This document shows, piece by piece, positions 32,215-40,537 of a stretch of 41,534 nucleotides of DNA (position 1 is the first letter of the stretch; each line of letters starts with the position of its first letter). The notes beneath the pieces were generated by a model that saw nothing but the letters and a program-made list of their open reading frames with translations, was not told where the DNA came from and searched no databases. Origin of the DNA: Catellatospora coxensis (lineage in GTDB: Bacteria; Actinomycetota; Actinomycetes; Mycobacteriales; Micromonosporaceae); NCBI RefSeq assembly GCF_016862635.1, contig NZ_BONI01000081.1, forward strand, positions 1-41,534, given 5' to 3'. The position numbers and the translations under genes were made by a program.

Positions 32215-34644
32215 TCAGATCTTCTCGATCGGGGCGTGGCGCAGGACCAGCCAGAGGACCTGGTCGCCGAAGTCGACCTGGACCTGGGCGCGGGCTCCGG
32301 CGCCCTGCACGGCGAGCACCCGGCCCAGCCCGTAGCGCTGATGGTTGACCCGGTCGCCGGCCGACAGCGACGGCGCGGCGGCCAGGTCGCTGGCGGTGGC
32401 CAGCTTGCTCGGGTCGATGCCGATCTTGCTGGCGAGCGCCGCCGCGCGGGCGGTGCCGCCGACGAAACCGCCGCTGCCCCGCTCCTGGGCCCGCTCGCGG
32501 CCGCCGATACCGCCGCCGCGCGAACCCCAGGAGGTGTACGCCCCCTCGGTGCGGTGCCAGTCGAGCAGCTCCGGCGGCAGCTCCTCCAGGAAGCGCGACG
32601 CCGGGTTGTACTGCGGCTGCCCCCACGCCGAGCGGGTGACCGCCCGGGACAGGTAGAGCCGGCGGCGGGCGCGGGTAATGCCGACGTAGGCCAGCCGCCG
32701 CTCCTCCTCCAGCTCCTTGACCTCGCCCAGCGAGCGCAGGTGCGGGAAGACCCCGTCCTCCAGGCCGGTGAGGAAGACCACCGGGAACTCCAGGCCCTTG
32801 GCGGTGTGCAGGGTCATCAGCGTGACCACGCCCTGGTGCTCCGGGTCGTCGGAGGGCACCTGGTCGGCGTCGGCCACCAGCGCGACCTGCTCCAGGAAAC
32901 CGGCCAGGGTCGGCGTCTCGTCGGCCGCCGCGGTGCGCTCGGCGTACTCCCGGGCCACGCTGACGAGTTCCTGGAGGTTCTCCACCCGGCCCTCGTCCTG
33001 CGGGTCGAGGCTCGCCTCCAGCTCCGACAGCAGGCCGGACTCGGTGAGCAGCAGCTCCAGCACCTGCTCCGGCGGCGCGGTGCGGGCCAGCTCGCGGGCG
33101 GCGTCCATCATCGTGAGGAACTCGCCGATCGAGTTGACCGCGCGGGTCGAGATGCCCGGCGCGTCCGCGGCCCGCCGCAGCGCCGCTCCGAAGGAGACGC
33201 GGTCGCGGGCGGCCAGCGCCTCCACCACGGCCTCGGCACGGTCGCCGAGCCCGCGCTTGGGCGTGTTGATGATCCGGCGCATGCTGACCGTGTCGTCCTC
33301 GTTGGACACCGCGCGCAGGTAGGCCAGCGCGTCGCGGACCTCCTTGCGCTCGTAGAAGCGCACCCCGCCGACGACCTTGTAGGGCAGGCCGAGCCGGATG
33401 AAGATGTCCTCGAAGACCCGGGACTGCGCGTTGGTGCGGTAGAACACCGCGACGTCGCCCGGCCGCGCCGACTCGGCGTCGGTGAGCCGGTCGATCTCGC
33501 GCGCCACCCAGTCGGCCTCGGCGTGCTCGTTGTCGGCGACGTACCCGACGATCTGCTCGCCCGCGCCCTGGTCGCTCCACAGGCGCTTGGGCTTGCGGTC
33601 GCTGTTGCGGTCGATCACGGAGTTGGCGGCGGACAGGATCGTCTGCGTCGAGCGGTAGTTCTGCTCCAGCAGGATGGTGCGCGCCTGCGGGTAGTCCCGC
33701 TCGAACTCCAGGATGTTGCGGATCGTCGCGCCGCGGAACGCGTAGATCGACTGGTCCGCGTCACCCACCACGCACAGCTCGCCGGTGTCCCCGACCAGCT
33801 CCTTGACCAGCACGTACTGCGCGTGGTTGGTGTCCTGGTACTCATCGACCAGGACGTGCCGGAAGCGCCGCCGGTATTTCTCGGTCACCTCGGGCTTGGC
33901 CTGCAGCAGGTGCACGGTGCGCATGATGATGTCGTCGAAGTCGAGCGCCTGAGCCTGCTGCAGCCGCTGCTGATAGAGCGTGTACGCCTCGGCGAGCACC
34001 CGCTCGGCGGGGCCGTGCGGCGTGAACGCCTCGGGGTCGACCAGCTCGTTCTTCAGGTTCGACACCTGCGCGGCGAGGCTGCGCGGCGGGTAGCGTTTGG
34101 GGTCGAGGTCCAGCTCGCGCGCGACCAGCTGCATCAGCCGGCGCGAGTCGTCCGCGTCGTAGATCGAGAAGGACGACTTGAGGCCGGCGTGCTCGTGCTC
34201 CGCGCGCAGGATGCGCAGGCAGGCCGAGTGGAACGTGGACACCCACATCATCCGGGCCCGGTTGCCGACCTGCGCGGCGACCCGTTCGCGCAGCTCGCCC
34301 GCGGCCTTGTTGGTGAACGTGATGGCCAGGATCTCGCCGGGGTGCACGCCCCGGGCGGCCAGCAGGTAGGCGATGCGCTGGGTGAGCACCCGGGTCTTGC
34401 CGGAGCCGGCGCCGGCGACGATCAGCAGCGGGGTGCCCTCGTGGGTGACGGCCGCCCGCTGGGGCTCGTTGAGGCCCTCCAGGAGCGCCGCTATGCGGGG
34501 GCCGGACTCGGTGGGGGCGCGGTCGCCCTGGGACGGCCAAGAGCCGCCAGAGGCCTTCTCGGCGGGCGGTTTCGCGGTGGCGGGCCTCCCCCCGGGCGTC
34601 GTCTCGGACGGCGTCATCTCGGGGAGATCGAAGAGCGCATGCAT
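32215..34644 (-). CDS. pcrA: ATP-dependent DNA helicase UvrD1/PcrA
   Basis: 809 residues. A superfamily 1A 3'-5' helicase for nucleotide-excision repair and removal of proteins from DNA. Q-motif LNEPQRAAV (58-66), Walker A AGAGSGKT (77-84), Ia ITFTNKAAGEL, II VLVDEYQDTN, III GDADQSIYAFRGA, IV QNYRS, V TLMTLHTAKGLEFPVVFLTG, VI YVGITRARRRLYL are all present. A Gly/Arg-rich linker leads to a C-terminal Tudor-like segment (AGDRVNHQRYGLGRVLAVQG...VDFGDQVLWLVLRHAPIEKI), which in UvrD1/PcrA contacts RNA polymerase or Ku. A 50-residue disordered N-terminus is extra. ATG 34644 follows TAGACT by 9 bases: leaderless. Same place as Rv0949 relative to chorismate mutase. Confidence 0.97.
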   Translation of the reverse strand: MHALFDLPEMTPSETTPGGRPATAKPPAEKASGGSWPSQGDRAPTESGPRIAALLEGLNEPQRAAVTHEGTPLLIVAGAGSGKTRVLTQRIAYLLAARGVHPGEILAITFTNKAAGELRERVAAQVGNRARMMWVSTFHSACLRILRAEHEHAGLKSSFSIYDADDSRRLMQLVARELDLDPKRYPPRSLAAQVSNLKNELVDPEAFTPHGPAERVLAEAYTLYQQRLQQAQALDFDDIIMRTVHLLQAKPEVTEKYRRRFRHVLVDEYQDTNHAQYVLVKELVGDTGELCVVGDADQSIYAFRGATIRNILEFERDYPQARTILLEQNYRSTQTILSAANSVIDRNSDRKPKRLWSDQGAGEQIVGYVADNEHAEADWVAREIDRLTDAESARPGDVAVFYRTNAQSRVFEDIFIRLGLPYKVVGGVRFYERKEVRDALAYLRAVSNEDDTVSMRRIINTPKRGLGDRAEAVVEALAARDRVSFGAALRRAADAPGISTRAVNSIGEFLTMMDAARELARTAPPEQVLELLLTESGLLSELEASLDPQDEGRVENLQELVSVAREYAERTAAADETPTLAGFLEQVALVADADQVPSDDPEHQGVVTLMTLHTAKGLEFPVVFLTGLEDGVFPHLRSLGEVKELEEERRLAYVGITRARRRLYLSRAVTRSAWGQPQYNPASRFLEELPPELLDWHRTEGAYTSWGSRGGGIGGRERAQERGSGGFVGGTARAAALASKIGIDPSKLATASDLAAAPSLSAGDRVNHQRYGLGRVLAVQGAGARAQVQVDFGDQVLWLVLRHAPIEKI

Positions 34645-34653
34645 CGTCTGGAG

Positions 34654-34659
34654 AGTCTA
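34654..34659 (-). promoter_or_regulatory. -10 box (TAGACT) of leaderless uvrD1
   Basis: On minus, TAGACT is a near-consensus TANNNT box ending 9 bases before ATG 34644, with no ribosome site. The 188-bp gap also serves the divergent 5'-nucleotidase gene. Confidence 0.55.
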
Positions 34660-34832
34660 TGCGCCCCCACCGACATCGACCCAGCCCGCCACCGATGAGC
34701 GTGAAACCGGCCCGTAGCGAGACGGTCGTGCAGGTGTCACCGATGGGCTGTGGCGCGGCGGAAACGCATACGCAAGGATGCCTTCATAAATCATCGCGCA
34801 CCCCCGCGCGATGCCGACTCTGGAGGCCCCCC

Positions 34833-36677
34833 ATGAATCACCCCCGTTCTCGGGGCTGGGCAGGCACGATGCGGCACCTGGCGCTACCGGCGCTGGCACT
34901 GGCCGTAGTGGCGACGATCCCGCTGAGCAGCGGATCGAGCGCCTCTTCCACCCCGGCGTGGAACCCCCTCACGCCCGTGTCGGTGAACATGGCCGCGGCG
35001 GCTCCGGCCGACCACACGGCGTACGGCAACCTTCTCGCGTTCAACGACTTCCACGGCGCGATCGACCCGCCGACCGGCAGCGGCGCGGCGGTGCTGGGCA
35101 CCCCCGCGGGCGGTGTCGAATACCTGGCCCACTGGGTCAAGAAGCTGCGTGCCGAGGGCGAGGCGGCCGGCCAGGAGGTCGTCACCGTCGGCGCGGGCGA
35201 CATGATCGGCGCCACCCCGCTGGTCAGCGCGGCGTTCCACGACGAGCCCAGCATCGAGCTGCTCAGCGAGCTCGGCCTGGACGTCAGCTCGGTCGGCAAC
35301 CACGAGTTCGACGAGGGCGTCACCGAGCTCAAGCGCATGCAGCACGGCGGCTGCCACCCGGTCGAGGGCTGCTTCGCCGGCGACGGCTTCGACGGCGCGG
35401 AGTTCCAGTACCTCGCCGCGAACGTCACCGACAAGCGCACCAAGCTGCCCATCCTGCCGCCGGTCGACGTGAAGATCATCGACGGCGTGCCGGTCGGCTT
35501 CATCGGCATGACGCTGGAGGGCACCCCGGGCATCGTGAACCCGGCGGGCATCACCACGGTCGACTTCCGCGACGAGATCGAGACCGCGAACCTGTGGAGC
35601 GGCCTGCTCCGCCTGCTCGGCGTCAAGGCGCAGGTGCTGCTGCTGCACGAGGGCGGCCAGCAGGGCGCCACCGGCAACGTCTCCACCTGTGACGGGTTCA
35701 CCGGCGTGATCTCCCCGATCGTGGCCGGCCTGCGCGACGAGATCGGCGTCGTGGTCTCCGGCCACACCCACCGCTTCTACTCGTGCCAGCTGCCCAACAA
35801 GTCGGGCAAGCCCGTCGTCGTCACCAGCGCAGGCACCAACGGCCAGCTGGTCACCGACATCACGCTGACCATGGACCGGCGCAGCCGCACCTTCACCTCG
35901 ATCGAGGCGCACAACGTCGTGACCGAGAACGGTGTGCGCAACGCCGACGGCACCTGGCAGACCACCGCACCCGGCGTGTTCGTGCGCAACCCCGCGCTGG
36001 TCGACCCGGCCGCCAAGGCGATCGCGGACAAGTACCGCACCGCCGTCGCGCCGCTGGCCAACCGGGTCGTCGGTAGCATCTCCGCCGACATCGTGCGCGA
36101 CGTGCAGCCCAGCGGGGAGAGCCCGCTCGGCGACGTCATCGCCGACGCCCAGCTGGCTTACACCGCCTCCGCCGGGGCGCAGCTCGCGCTGATGAACCCG
36201 GGCGGCATCCGGGCGCCGCTCACCTTCGCGAACTCGCCCGGTGGCGAGCCCGCGGGCCAGGTCACGTACGGCGAGGCGTTCACCGTCCAGCCGTTCAACA
36301 ACCTGGTGGTGACCTACTCGCTGACCGGGGCGCAGCTCGACGCGGTGCTGGAGCAGCAGTTCGCCGGCCACGCCGGGCAGAACACCACCAAGATCCTGCA
36401 GATCTCGGCGGGCTTCGCGTACTCGTACGACAGCACCCTGCCGCTCGGCAGCCGGGTCTCCGGCCTGACGCTGAACGGCACGCCGATCGACCCGGCGGCG
36501 ACCTACAAGGTCACCACGAACGACTTCCTGGCCAACGGCGGCGACAACTTCACGGCGCTGACCGCGGGCACGGGCCGGGTCTACGCGCCCGGTTTCGACG
36601 TCGACGCGCTGGTGGCGCACCTGGCCACCGGCCCGGTCACCCCGGGGCCGGCCAATCGCATCACCAAGCTCGGCTGA
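34833..36677 (+). CDS. Secreted 5'-nucleotidase (UshA-like bifunctional metallophosphatase)
   Basis: 614 residues from ATG 34833, with TGGAGG 6 bases upstream; the frame is open to 34659 without a start signal. The N-terminus has Arg residues and a hydrophobic helix (about 14-30), a signal peptide probably cut after an Ala/Ser-rich region. The metallophosphatase domain has FNDFHGAID, GAGDMIGATPL, GNHEFDEG and SGHTHRFY metal-ligand motifs. The C-terminal nucleotide-binding domain has GGIRAPLTF, GEAFTVQPFNNLVV and a late NDFLANGGDNF. It should hydrolyse extracellular nucleotides to nucleosides plus phosphate. No LPxTG or membrane anchor at the C-terminus. It lies between uvrD1 and chorismate mutase, an insertion relative to mycobacteria. 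Confidence 0.94.
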   Translation: MNHPRSRGWAGTMRHLALPALALAVVATIPLSSGSSASSTPAWNPLTPVSVNMAAAAPADHTAYGNLLAFNDFHGAIDPPTGSGAAVLGTPAGGVEYLAHWVKKLRAEGEAAGQEVVTVGAGDMIGATPLVSAAFHDEPSIELLSELGLDVSSVGNHEFDEGVTELKRMQHGGCHPVEGCFAGDGFDGAEFQYLAANVTDKRTKLPILPPVDVKIIDGVPVGFIGMTLEGTPGIVNPAGITTVDFRDEIETANLWSGLLRLLGVKAQVLLLHEGGQQGATGNVSTCDGFTGVISPIVAGLRDEIGVVVSGHTHRFYSCQLPNKSGKPVVVTSAGTNGQLVTDITLTMDRRSRTFTSIEAHNVVTENGVRNADGTWQTTAPGVFVRNPALVDPAAKAIADKYRTAVAPLANRVVGSISADIVRDVQPSGESPLGDVIADAQLAYTASAGAQLALMNPGGIRAPLTFANSPGGEPAGQVTYGEAFTVQPFNNLVVTYSLTGAQLDAVLEQQFAGHAGQNTTKILQISAGFAYSYDSTLPLGSRVSGLTLNGTPIDPAATYKVTTNDFLANGGDNFTALTAGTGRVYAPGFDVDALVAHLATGPVTPGPANRITKLG

Positions 36678-36721
36678 GCGCCGCGCGGATAGATCAAGGT
36701 CTCACATGATGGTCGACGTGC

Positions 36722-36749
36722 TTGCGTGGCGAGGTATCCATGGCATACT
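36722..36749 (+). promoter_or_regulatory. Promoter of the chorismate mutase leader
   Basis: TTGCGT (36722-36727), a 16-base spacer and CATACT (36744-36749) form a good vegetative promoter. Initiation 7-8 bases after the -10 box falls on or next to the GTG at 36757. Confidence 0.6.
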
Positions 36750-36756
36750 TGGCAAC

Positions 36757-36822
36757 GTGATCAACCAGGCGTTCTACTTTACCTATGGCTCCGGGAACCC
36801 GGCAGTCGTAGGTCGCGCCTGA
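36757..36822 (+). CDS. Leader peptide with Phe-Tyr-Phe-Thr-Tyr run (attenuator peptide)
   Basis: 21 codons, GTG start, stop TGA. Codons 6-10 read TTC TAC TTT ACC TAT, four aromatic codons of five, including TTT and TAT, which are rare in this GC-rich DNA. It would be translated from the first base or so of the transcript. The terminator hairpin starts 15 bases after its stop, and chorismate mutase starts 98 bases after its stop. The role proposed is sensing Phe/Tyr-tRNA charging by ribosome stalling. A longer in-frame version from ATG 36706 (38 residues) is possible if transcription starts further upstream. Confidence 0.65.
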   Translation: MINQAFYFTYGSGNPAVVGRA

Positions 36823-36836
36823 GCACACAGACCTCA

Positions 36837-36873
36837 CGAAAAGCCCCGGGCTCCCAGAGCCCGGGGCTTTTCG
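36837..36873 (+). terminator. Attenuator-type terminator before chorismate mutase
   Basis: A perfect 17-bp stem (36837-36853 with 36857-36873) with a 3-base CCA loop; the lower stem is AAAA/TTTT, so the right arm ends in TTTT. CCGGG and CCCGG segments inside the leader peptide coding region (36791-36802) can pair either with each other or with the left arm (about 36846-36853), giving rival folds. It could also just end 5'-nucleotidase transcription (stop at 36677). Confidence 0.75.
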
Positions 36874-36920
36874 CCTTGTCCCGGCCACTGGTGAGCGACA
36901 ATCCCACTGAGGAGTCCCAC

Positions 36921-37205
36921 ATGAGCGCCATCGCCCACGAGACCGGCACCACCGCGCCGGAGGCAGCCACCGAGATCACCTCGATGCGGGAGCGCATCGA
37001 CCAGATCGACGCCGCCCTCATCGCGCTGTGGAAGGAGCGTGCCGCGATCTCCCAGCAGGTCGGCAAGACCCGCGTCGCCTCCGGCGGCACCCGCCTGGTG
37101 CTCAGCCGCGAACGCGAGATCATGGACCGCTTCCGCGCCGAACTGGGCCCCGACGGCACCCAGCTCGCCCTCCTCATCCTCCGCGCCGGCCGCGGCCCGC
37201 TGTAA
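36921..37205 (+). CDS. Chorismate mutase, actinobacterial AroQ-delta type
   Basis: 94 residues from ATG 36921; TGAGGAG lies 6 bases upstream, and the frame open from 36726 crosses the terminator, so it is not used. It rearranges chorismate to prephenate, the branch to Phe and Tyr. MRERIDQIDAALIALWKERAAISQQVGKTR begins the first helix, with the active-site Arg and Lys; SGGTRLVLSREREIMDRF and the ending ELGPDGTQLALLILRAGRGPL match M. tuberculosis Rv0948c, whose C-terminal residues dock onto DAHP synthase and raise activity. Intracellular: no signal peptide. Preceded by the Phe/Tyr leader peptide and terminator, so it is probably attenuated by aromatic amino-acid supply. Confidence 0.93.
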   Translation: MSAIAHETGTTAPEAATEITSMRERIDQIDAALIALWKERAAISQQVGKTRVASGGTRLVLSREREIMDRFRAELGPDGTQLALLILRAGRGPL

Positions 37206-37242
37206 CCAGCCGCCCCACCCGCACCAAGGCCCGCCGCGCTTT

Positions 37243-37313
37243 GCAATCGACGTTGGCCTATTACATCGACTGGGCGTAGATCGAATTCGATGAGATAGGC
37301 CAACGTCGATTGC
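37243..37313. repeat. Family B inverted repeat, copy 2
   Basis: 27-base arms (37243-37269 and 37287-37313) pair with two mismatches around a 17-base spacer and contain GACGTTGGCCTATTACATCGA. It lies 37 bases after the chorismate mutase stop, again in a convergent gap. Confidence 0.9.
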
Positions 37314-37388
37314 GAGACGGCGGCGGCGGGTCGCACCGGCCCGGTCCGCGCGCCTGTTCCGTGGATCATGGGTTCGGGCGCACATGCA

Positions 37389-37421
37389 CAGGGCACCGCC
37401 CGCTGCGCGGACGGTGCCCTG
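37389..37421. terminator. Hairpin in the chorismate mutase / importer 2 convergent gap
   Basis: A perfect 10-bp stem, 37389-37398 with 37412-37421, 13-base loop. No gene is seen in the 292-bp gap 37206-37497; it holds family B copy 2, this hairpin and the next one. Confidence 0.6.
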
Positions 37422-37433
37422 CTCTATGTTGAC

Positions 37434-37488
37434 CCGGTGGCGGGCGGTCCGGCCGGAGGCTCAACCCCACCTGACCGTTCGCCACCGG
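37434..37488 (-). terminator. Probable terminator of importer 2 operon
   Basis: 16-base arms (37434-37449 with 37473-37488) pair with two G-T wobbles, starting 9 bases after the stop of the minus-strand OppF-type gene. Confidence 0.55.
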
Positions 37489-37497
37489 GAGACACTC

Positions 37498-38505
37498 CTA
37501 CCCCGCGTGCACCACGTCCCGCTCCTGCGCGAAGTGGCAAGCGCTCGGGTGCCCCGAGGTGGGGCGGATCTGCAGCAGCGGCGTCTCCGTCGCGCAGATC
37601 TCCTGGGCCTTCCAGCACCGGGTGCGGAAACGGCAGCCCGACGGCGGGTTGGCCGGCGACGGGACGTCGCCCTCCAGCCGGATGACCGCCTTGCGCTGAC
37701 GCGCCGTCGGGTCCGGCACCGGCACCGCGGACAGCAGAGCCTGCGTGTACGGGTGGGTCGGCCGCACGTAGATGTCGTCGTCCGTGCCGACCTCGACCAT
37801 CTTGCCGAGGTACATCACACCGACGCGGTCGGCGATGTGGCGCACCACCGACAGGTCGTGCGCGATGAAGATGTACGACAGGTTGAATTCCGTCTGGAGC
37901 TGGTCCAGCAGGTTCATGACCTGTGCCTGGATCGACACGTCGAGTGCCGACACGGGCTCGTCGCAGACGATGACCTCCGGCTTGAGCGCCAGGGCCCGGG
38001 CGATGCCGATGCGCTGGCGCTGACCGCCGGAGAACTGGTGCGGGTACCGGTTGATGTGCTCGGGGTTGAGACCGACCACGTCGAGCAGTTCCTGCACCTT
38101 GCGCCGCCGGTCGCCCTTGGGCGCGGCGTCGGGGTGGATCTCGAAAGGCTCCCCGACGATGTCGCCCACGGTCATTCGCGGGTTGAGCGAGGTGTACGGG
38201 TCCTGCATGACCAGCTGGATGTTGCGGCGCAGCTTGCGCTGCTCCGCCGGGCTGAGCCGCAGCACGTCCCGGCCCTGGTAGCGCACCTCGCCCGAGGTGG
38301 GCTTCTCCAGGTTCATCAGCAGCTTGGCCAGCGTCGACTTGCCGCAGCCCGACTCGCCGACGATGCCCAGGGTCTCACCCTTGTGCAGGTCGAGCGAGAC
38401 GCCGTCGACCGCCTTGATCTGCCCGATGGTGCGTTTGAAGACGATGCCCTGGCGGATCGGGAAGTGCTTGACCAGGTCGCGTACTTCGAGGATCACTTCA
38501 CTCAC
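37498..38505 (-). CDS. ABC transporter ATP-binding protein, OppF/DppF type (importer 2)
   Basis: 335 residues from GTG 38505, the start that gives an 8-bp overlap with the OppD-type gene and the family N-terminus SEVILEVRDLVKHFPIRQG. Walker [25 protein letters not shown], signature [20 protein letters not shown] and [14 protein letters not shown] are intact, as is the C-terminal [15 protein letters not shown]...SACHFAQE cysteine motif. By eye it is very close to the importer 1 paralogue at 18163-19203, including the KHFPI and FK-x-T-x-G-x-I-KAVDG insert. Last gene of the minus-strand operon. Confidence 0.95.
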   Translation of the reverse strand: MSEVILEVRDLVKHFPIRQGIVFKRTIGQIKAVDGVSLDLHKGETLGIVGESGCGKSTLAKLLMNLEKPTSGEVRYQGRDVLRLSPAEQRKLRRNIQLVMQDPYTSLNPRMTVGDIVGEPFEIHPDAAPKGDRRRKVQELLDVVGLNPEHINRYPHQFSGGQRQRIGIARALALKPEVIVCDEPVSALDVSIQAQVMNLLDQLQTEFNLSYIFIAHDLSVVRHIADRVGVMYLGKMVEVGTDDDIYVRPTHPYTQALLSAVPVPDPTARQRKAVIRLEGDVPSPANPPSGCRFRTRCWKAQEICATETPLLQIRPTSGHPSACHFAQERDVVHAG

Positions 38506-39535
38506 GGCCGTACAGCTCCTCTGCGAAGTGACAGGCACTGGCCCGGACGCCGCCCAGCTCGACCAGCGCGGGGCGCTCGGCCGAACAGATGTCCTTCGCC
38601 ATCCGGCACCGCGGGTGGAACGCGCAGCCCGAGGGGATGCGCAGCAGGTTGGGCGGCAGGCCCTTGATGGTGTTGAGCTCCTGGCCCTTGAGGTCCAGGC
38701 GCGGCAGCGAGTCCAGCAGGGCCAGCGTGTACGGGTGGCAGGGCTTGCCGTACAGCGCGTGCACGTCGGCCTGCTCCACGATCCGGCCCGCGTACATGAC
38801 CGCGATCCGGTCCGCGACGTCGGCGACCACGCCGAGGTCGTGGGTGATCAGGATCATGCCCATGTTCCGGTCGCGGCGGATCTCCGCCAGCAGGTCCATG
38901 ATCTGGGCCTGCACCGTCACGTCGAGCGCCGTGGTGGGCTCGTCCGCGATCAGCACCTCGGGGTCCAGCGCCAGCGCCATGGCGATCATGACGCGCTGGC
39001 GCATGCCGCCGGAGAACTGGTGCGGGAAGTCCTTCAGGCGCGTCTTCGCCGCCGGGATCTTGACCAGGTCCAGCAGCTCCGTGGCGCGCTTGTACCCGTC
39101 GGCGCGGCTCATGCCCCGCCGCTTGCGGAACAGCTCGGCGATCTGGAACCCGACCGTGAAGACCGGGTTCAGCGCCGAGAGCGCGTCCTGGAACACCATC
39201 GCGATGCCCTCGCCGCGGACCAGCCGGCGCTCGTCCTTGCCCATGGTGAGCAGGTCCTTGCCGCGGAAGCGGATGGAACCGCCCGTCACGAAGCCCGGCG
39301 GGGTGTCGAGGATGCCCATGATGGTCTGCGCCGTGACGCTCTTGCCGGAGCCGGACTCGCCCAGCACCGCCAGCGTCTCGCCCGCGTCCACGTGGTACGA
39401 CACTCCGTTGATCACCTTCGCGACGCCGTCGCGGGTGCGGAACTCCACGTGGAGGTTCTCGACCTCGAGCAGGTGGCCGCCCGAGCGGCCGTCGACGCCC
39501 TGTACCGGCGCCGTCTTCACCTTGATGTCACTCAC
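38498..39535 (-). CDS. ABC transporter ATP-binding protein, OppD/DppD type (importer 2)
   Basis: 345 residues, GTG start with AGGAGAG 5 bases upstream. [46 protein letters not shown] and [14 protein letters not shown] are all there, with the C-terminal [15 protein letters not shown] cysteine motif (likely iron-sulfur or structural, from family knowledge). It is the same length as its importer 1 counterpart and highly similar throughout. It overlaps the OppF-type gene by 8 bases and lies 9 bases after the OppC-type gene. Confidence 0.95.
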   Translation of the reverse strand: MSDIKVKTAPVQGVDGRSGGHLLEVENLHVEFRTRDGVAKVINGVSYHVDAGETLAVLGESGSGKSVTAQTIMGILDTPPGFVTGGSIRFRGKDLLTMGKDERRLVRGEGIAMVFQDALSALNPVFTVGFQIAELFRKRRGMSRADGYKRATELLDLVKIPAAKTRLKDFPHQFSGGMRQRVMIAMALALDPEVLIADEPTTALDVTVQAQIMDLLAEIRRDRNMGMILITHDLGVVADVADRIAVMYAGRIVEQADVHALYGKPCHPYTLALLDSLPRLDLKGQELNTIKGLPPNLLRIPSGCAFHPRCRMAKDICSAERPALVELGGVRASACHFAEELYGRE

Positions 39536-39544
39536 GTCGCTCTC

Positions 39545-40537
39545 CTAGCGCAGCTTCGGGTCGAGTGCGTCGCGCACGGCGTCGCCGAGCATGACGAAGC
39601 TGAGCACCGCGATGGCCAGGAATGCGGCAGGGAAGGCCATCATGTACGGAGCGGCCTCCATGAACTGCCGGCTTTGCCCGATCATGATGCCCCAGGAGAC
39701 GACCGGCTCCCGCAGGCCGACACCGAGGAAGGACAGCGTCGCCTCGGCGCCGATGTACGCGCCGAGCGTGATCGTGCCGACGACCACCATCGGGGCGACG
39801 GAGTTGGGCAGGACGTGCCGGAAGACGACCCGGCCCGGCCGGGCGCCCAGCGCCTGAGCGGCGTGCACGTAGTCCAGCTGCTTGGTCGACAGCACCGCCG
39901 CCCGCATGATGCGGGCGAACGACGGCCAGCCCAGCGCCACGAACGTGGCGATCACCAGGCTGGTGATGCGGAACGCGCTCGGGTTGCTCTGCACCGGGGC
40001 GAAGGTCGACAGGATCACCAGCGCGCCGAGCACGAACGGCAGGCCGAGGAAGATGTCGCCGAACCGCGCCAGCAGCGTGTCCGTCCACCCGCCCAGGTAG
40101 CCGCTCAGGATGCCGAAGAACCCGCCCAGCAGCATGTTGCCGATGACCGCGGACAGACCGACCACGATCGAGGCGCGGGCGCCGTAGATCGTGCGGGCGT
40201 AGATGTCCTGGCCCTGCACGTTGTAGCCGAACTGGCCACCCTTGCCGAACTGGAACCAGGCCCCGAAGTCGGGCTTGGTCAGGCTCCGGTTGAGGTCCGC
40301 GGCCGCCGGGTCGACGGAACTGAACAGCGACGGGAACGCCGCCATCAGCACGAAGATCATGATCAGGATCGCCGAGATCACGAACAGCGGCTTGCGGCGC
40401 AGCTCGTACCAGGCGTCCGTCCACAGGCTACGGGGCTTGTCCTTCTTGTCTTTCTGGGGAGCCTGCTCCGCGACGGCCGGGGTCACCGGCATCGGGGCGG
40501 CTTCGGCCGTGGGGGTGGCCACTTCAGGGCTACTCAT
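39545..40537 (-). CDS. ABC transporter permease, OppC/DppC type (importer 2)
   Basis: 330 residues. A polar N-terminal tail of about 35 residues, rich in Pro/Ala and ending KDKKDKPRS, precedes LWTDAWYELRRKPLFVISAILIMIFVLMAAFPSLF. The BPD_transp_1 domain has the EAA loop AAQALGARPGRVVFRHVLPN and EATLSFLGVGLREPVVSWG. It ends GDAVRDALDPKLR. Its ATG overlaps the end of the OppB-type gene by 8 bases (ATGAGTAG), so translation is coupled. Confidence 0.95.
   Translation of the reverse strand: MSSPEVATPTAEAAPMPVTPAVAEQAPQKDKKDKPRSLWTDAWYELRRKPLFVISAILIMIFVLMAAFPSLFSSVDPAAADLNRSLTKPDFGAWFQFGKGGQFGYNVQGQDIYARTIYGARASIVVGLSAVIGNMLLGGFFGILSGYLGGWTDTLLARFGDIFLGLPFVLGALVILSTFAPVQSNPSAFRITSLVIATFVALGWPSFARIMRAAVLSTKQLDYVHAAQALGARPGRVVFRHVLPNSVAPMVVVGTITLGAYIGAEATLSFLGVGLREPVVSWGIMIGQSRQFMEAAPYMMAFPAAFLAIAVLSFVMLGDAVRDALDPKLR

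Noticed and set aside
36678-36920. tRNA gene in the gap before chorismate mutase
   Set aside because: The region has a GGTCGCGCC-like run and hairpins but no cloverleaf, T-loop GTTCGA core or acceptor pairing. The leader peptide and terminator explain it better.
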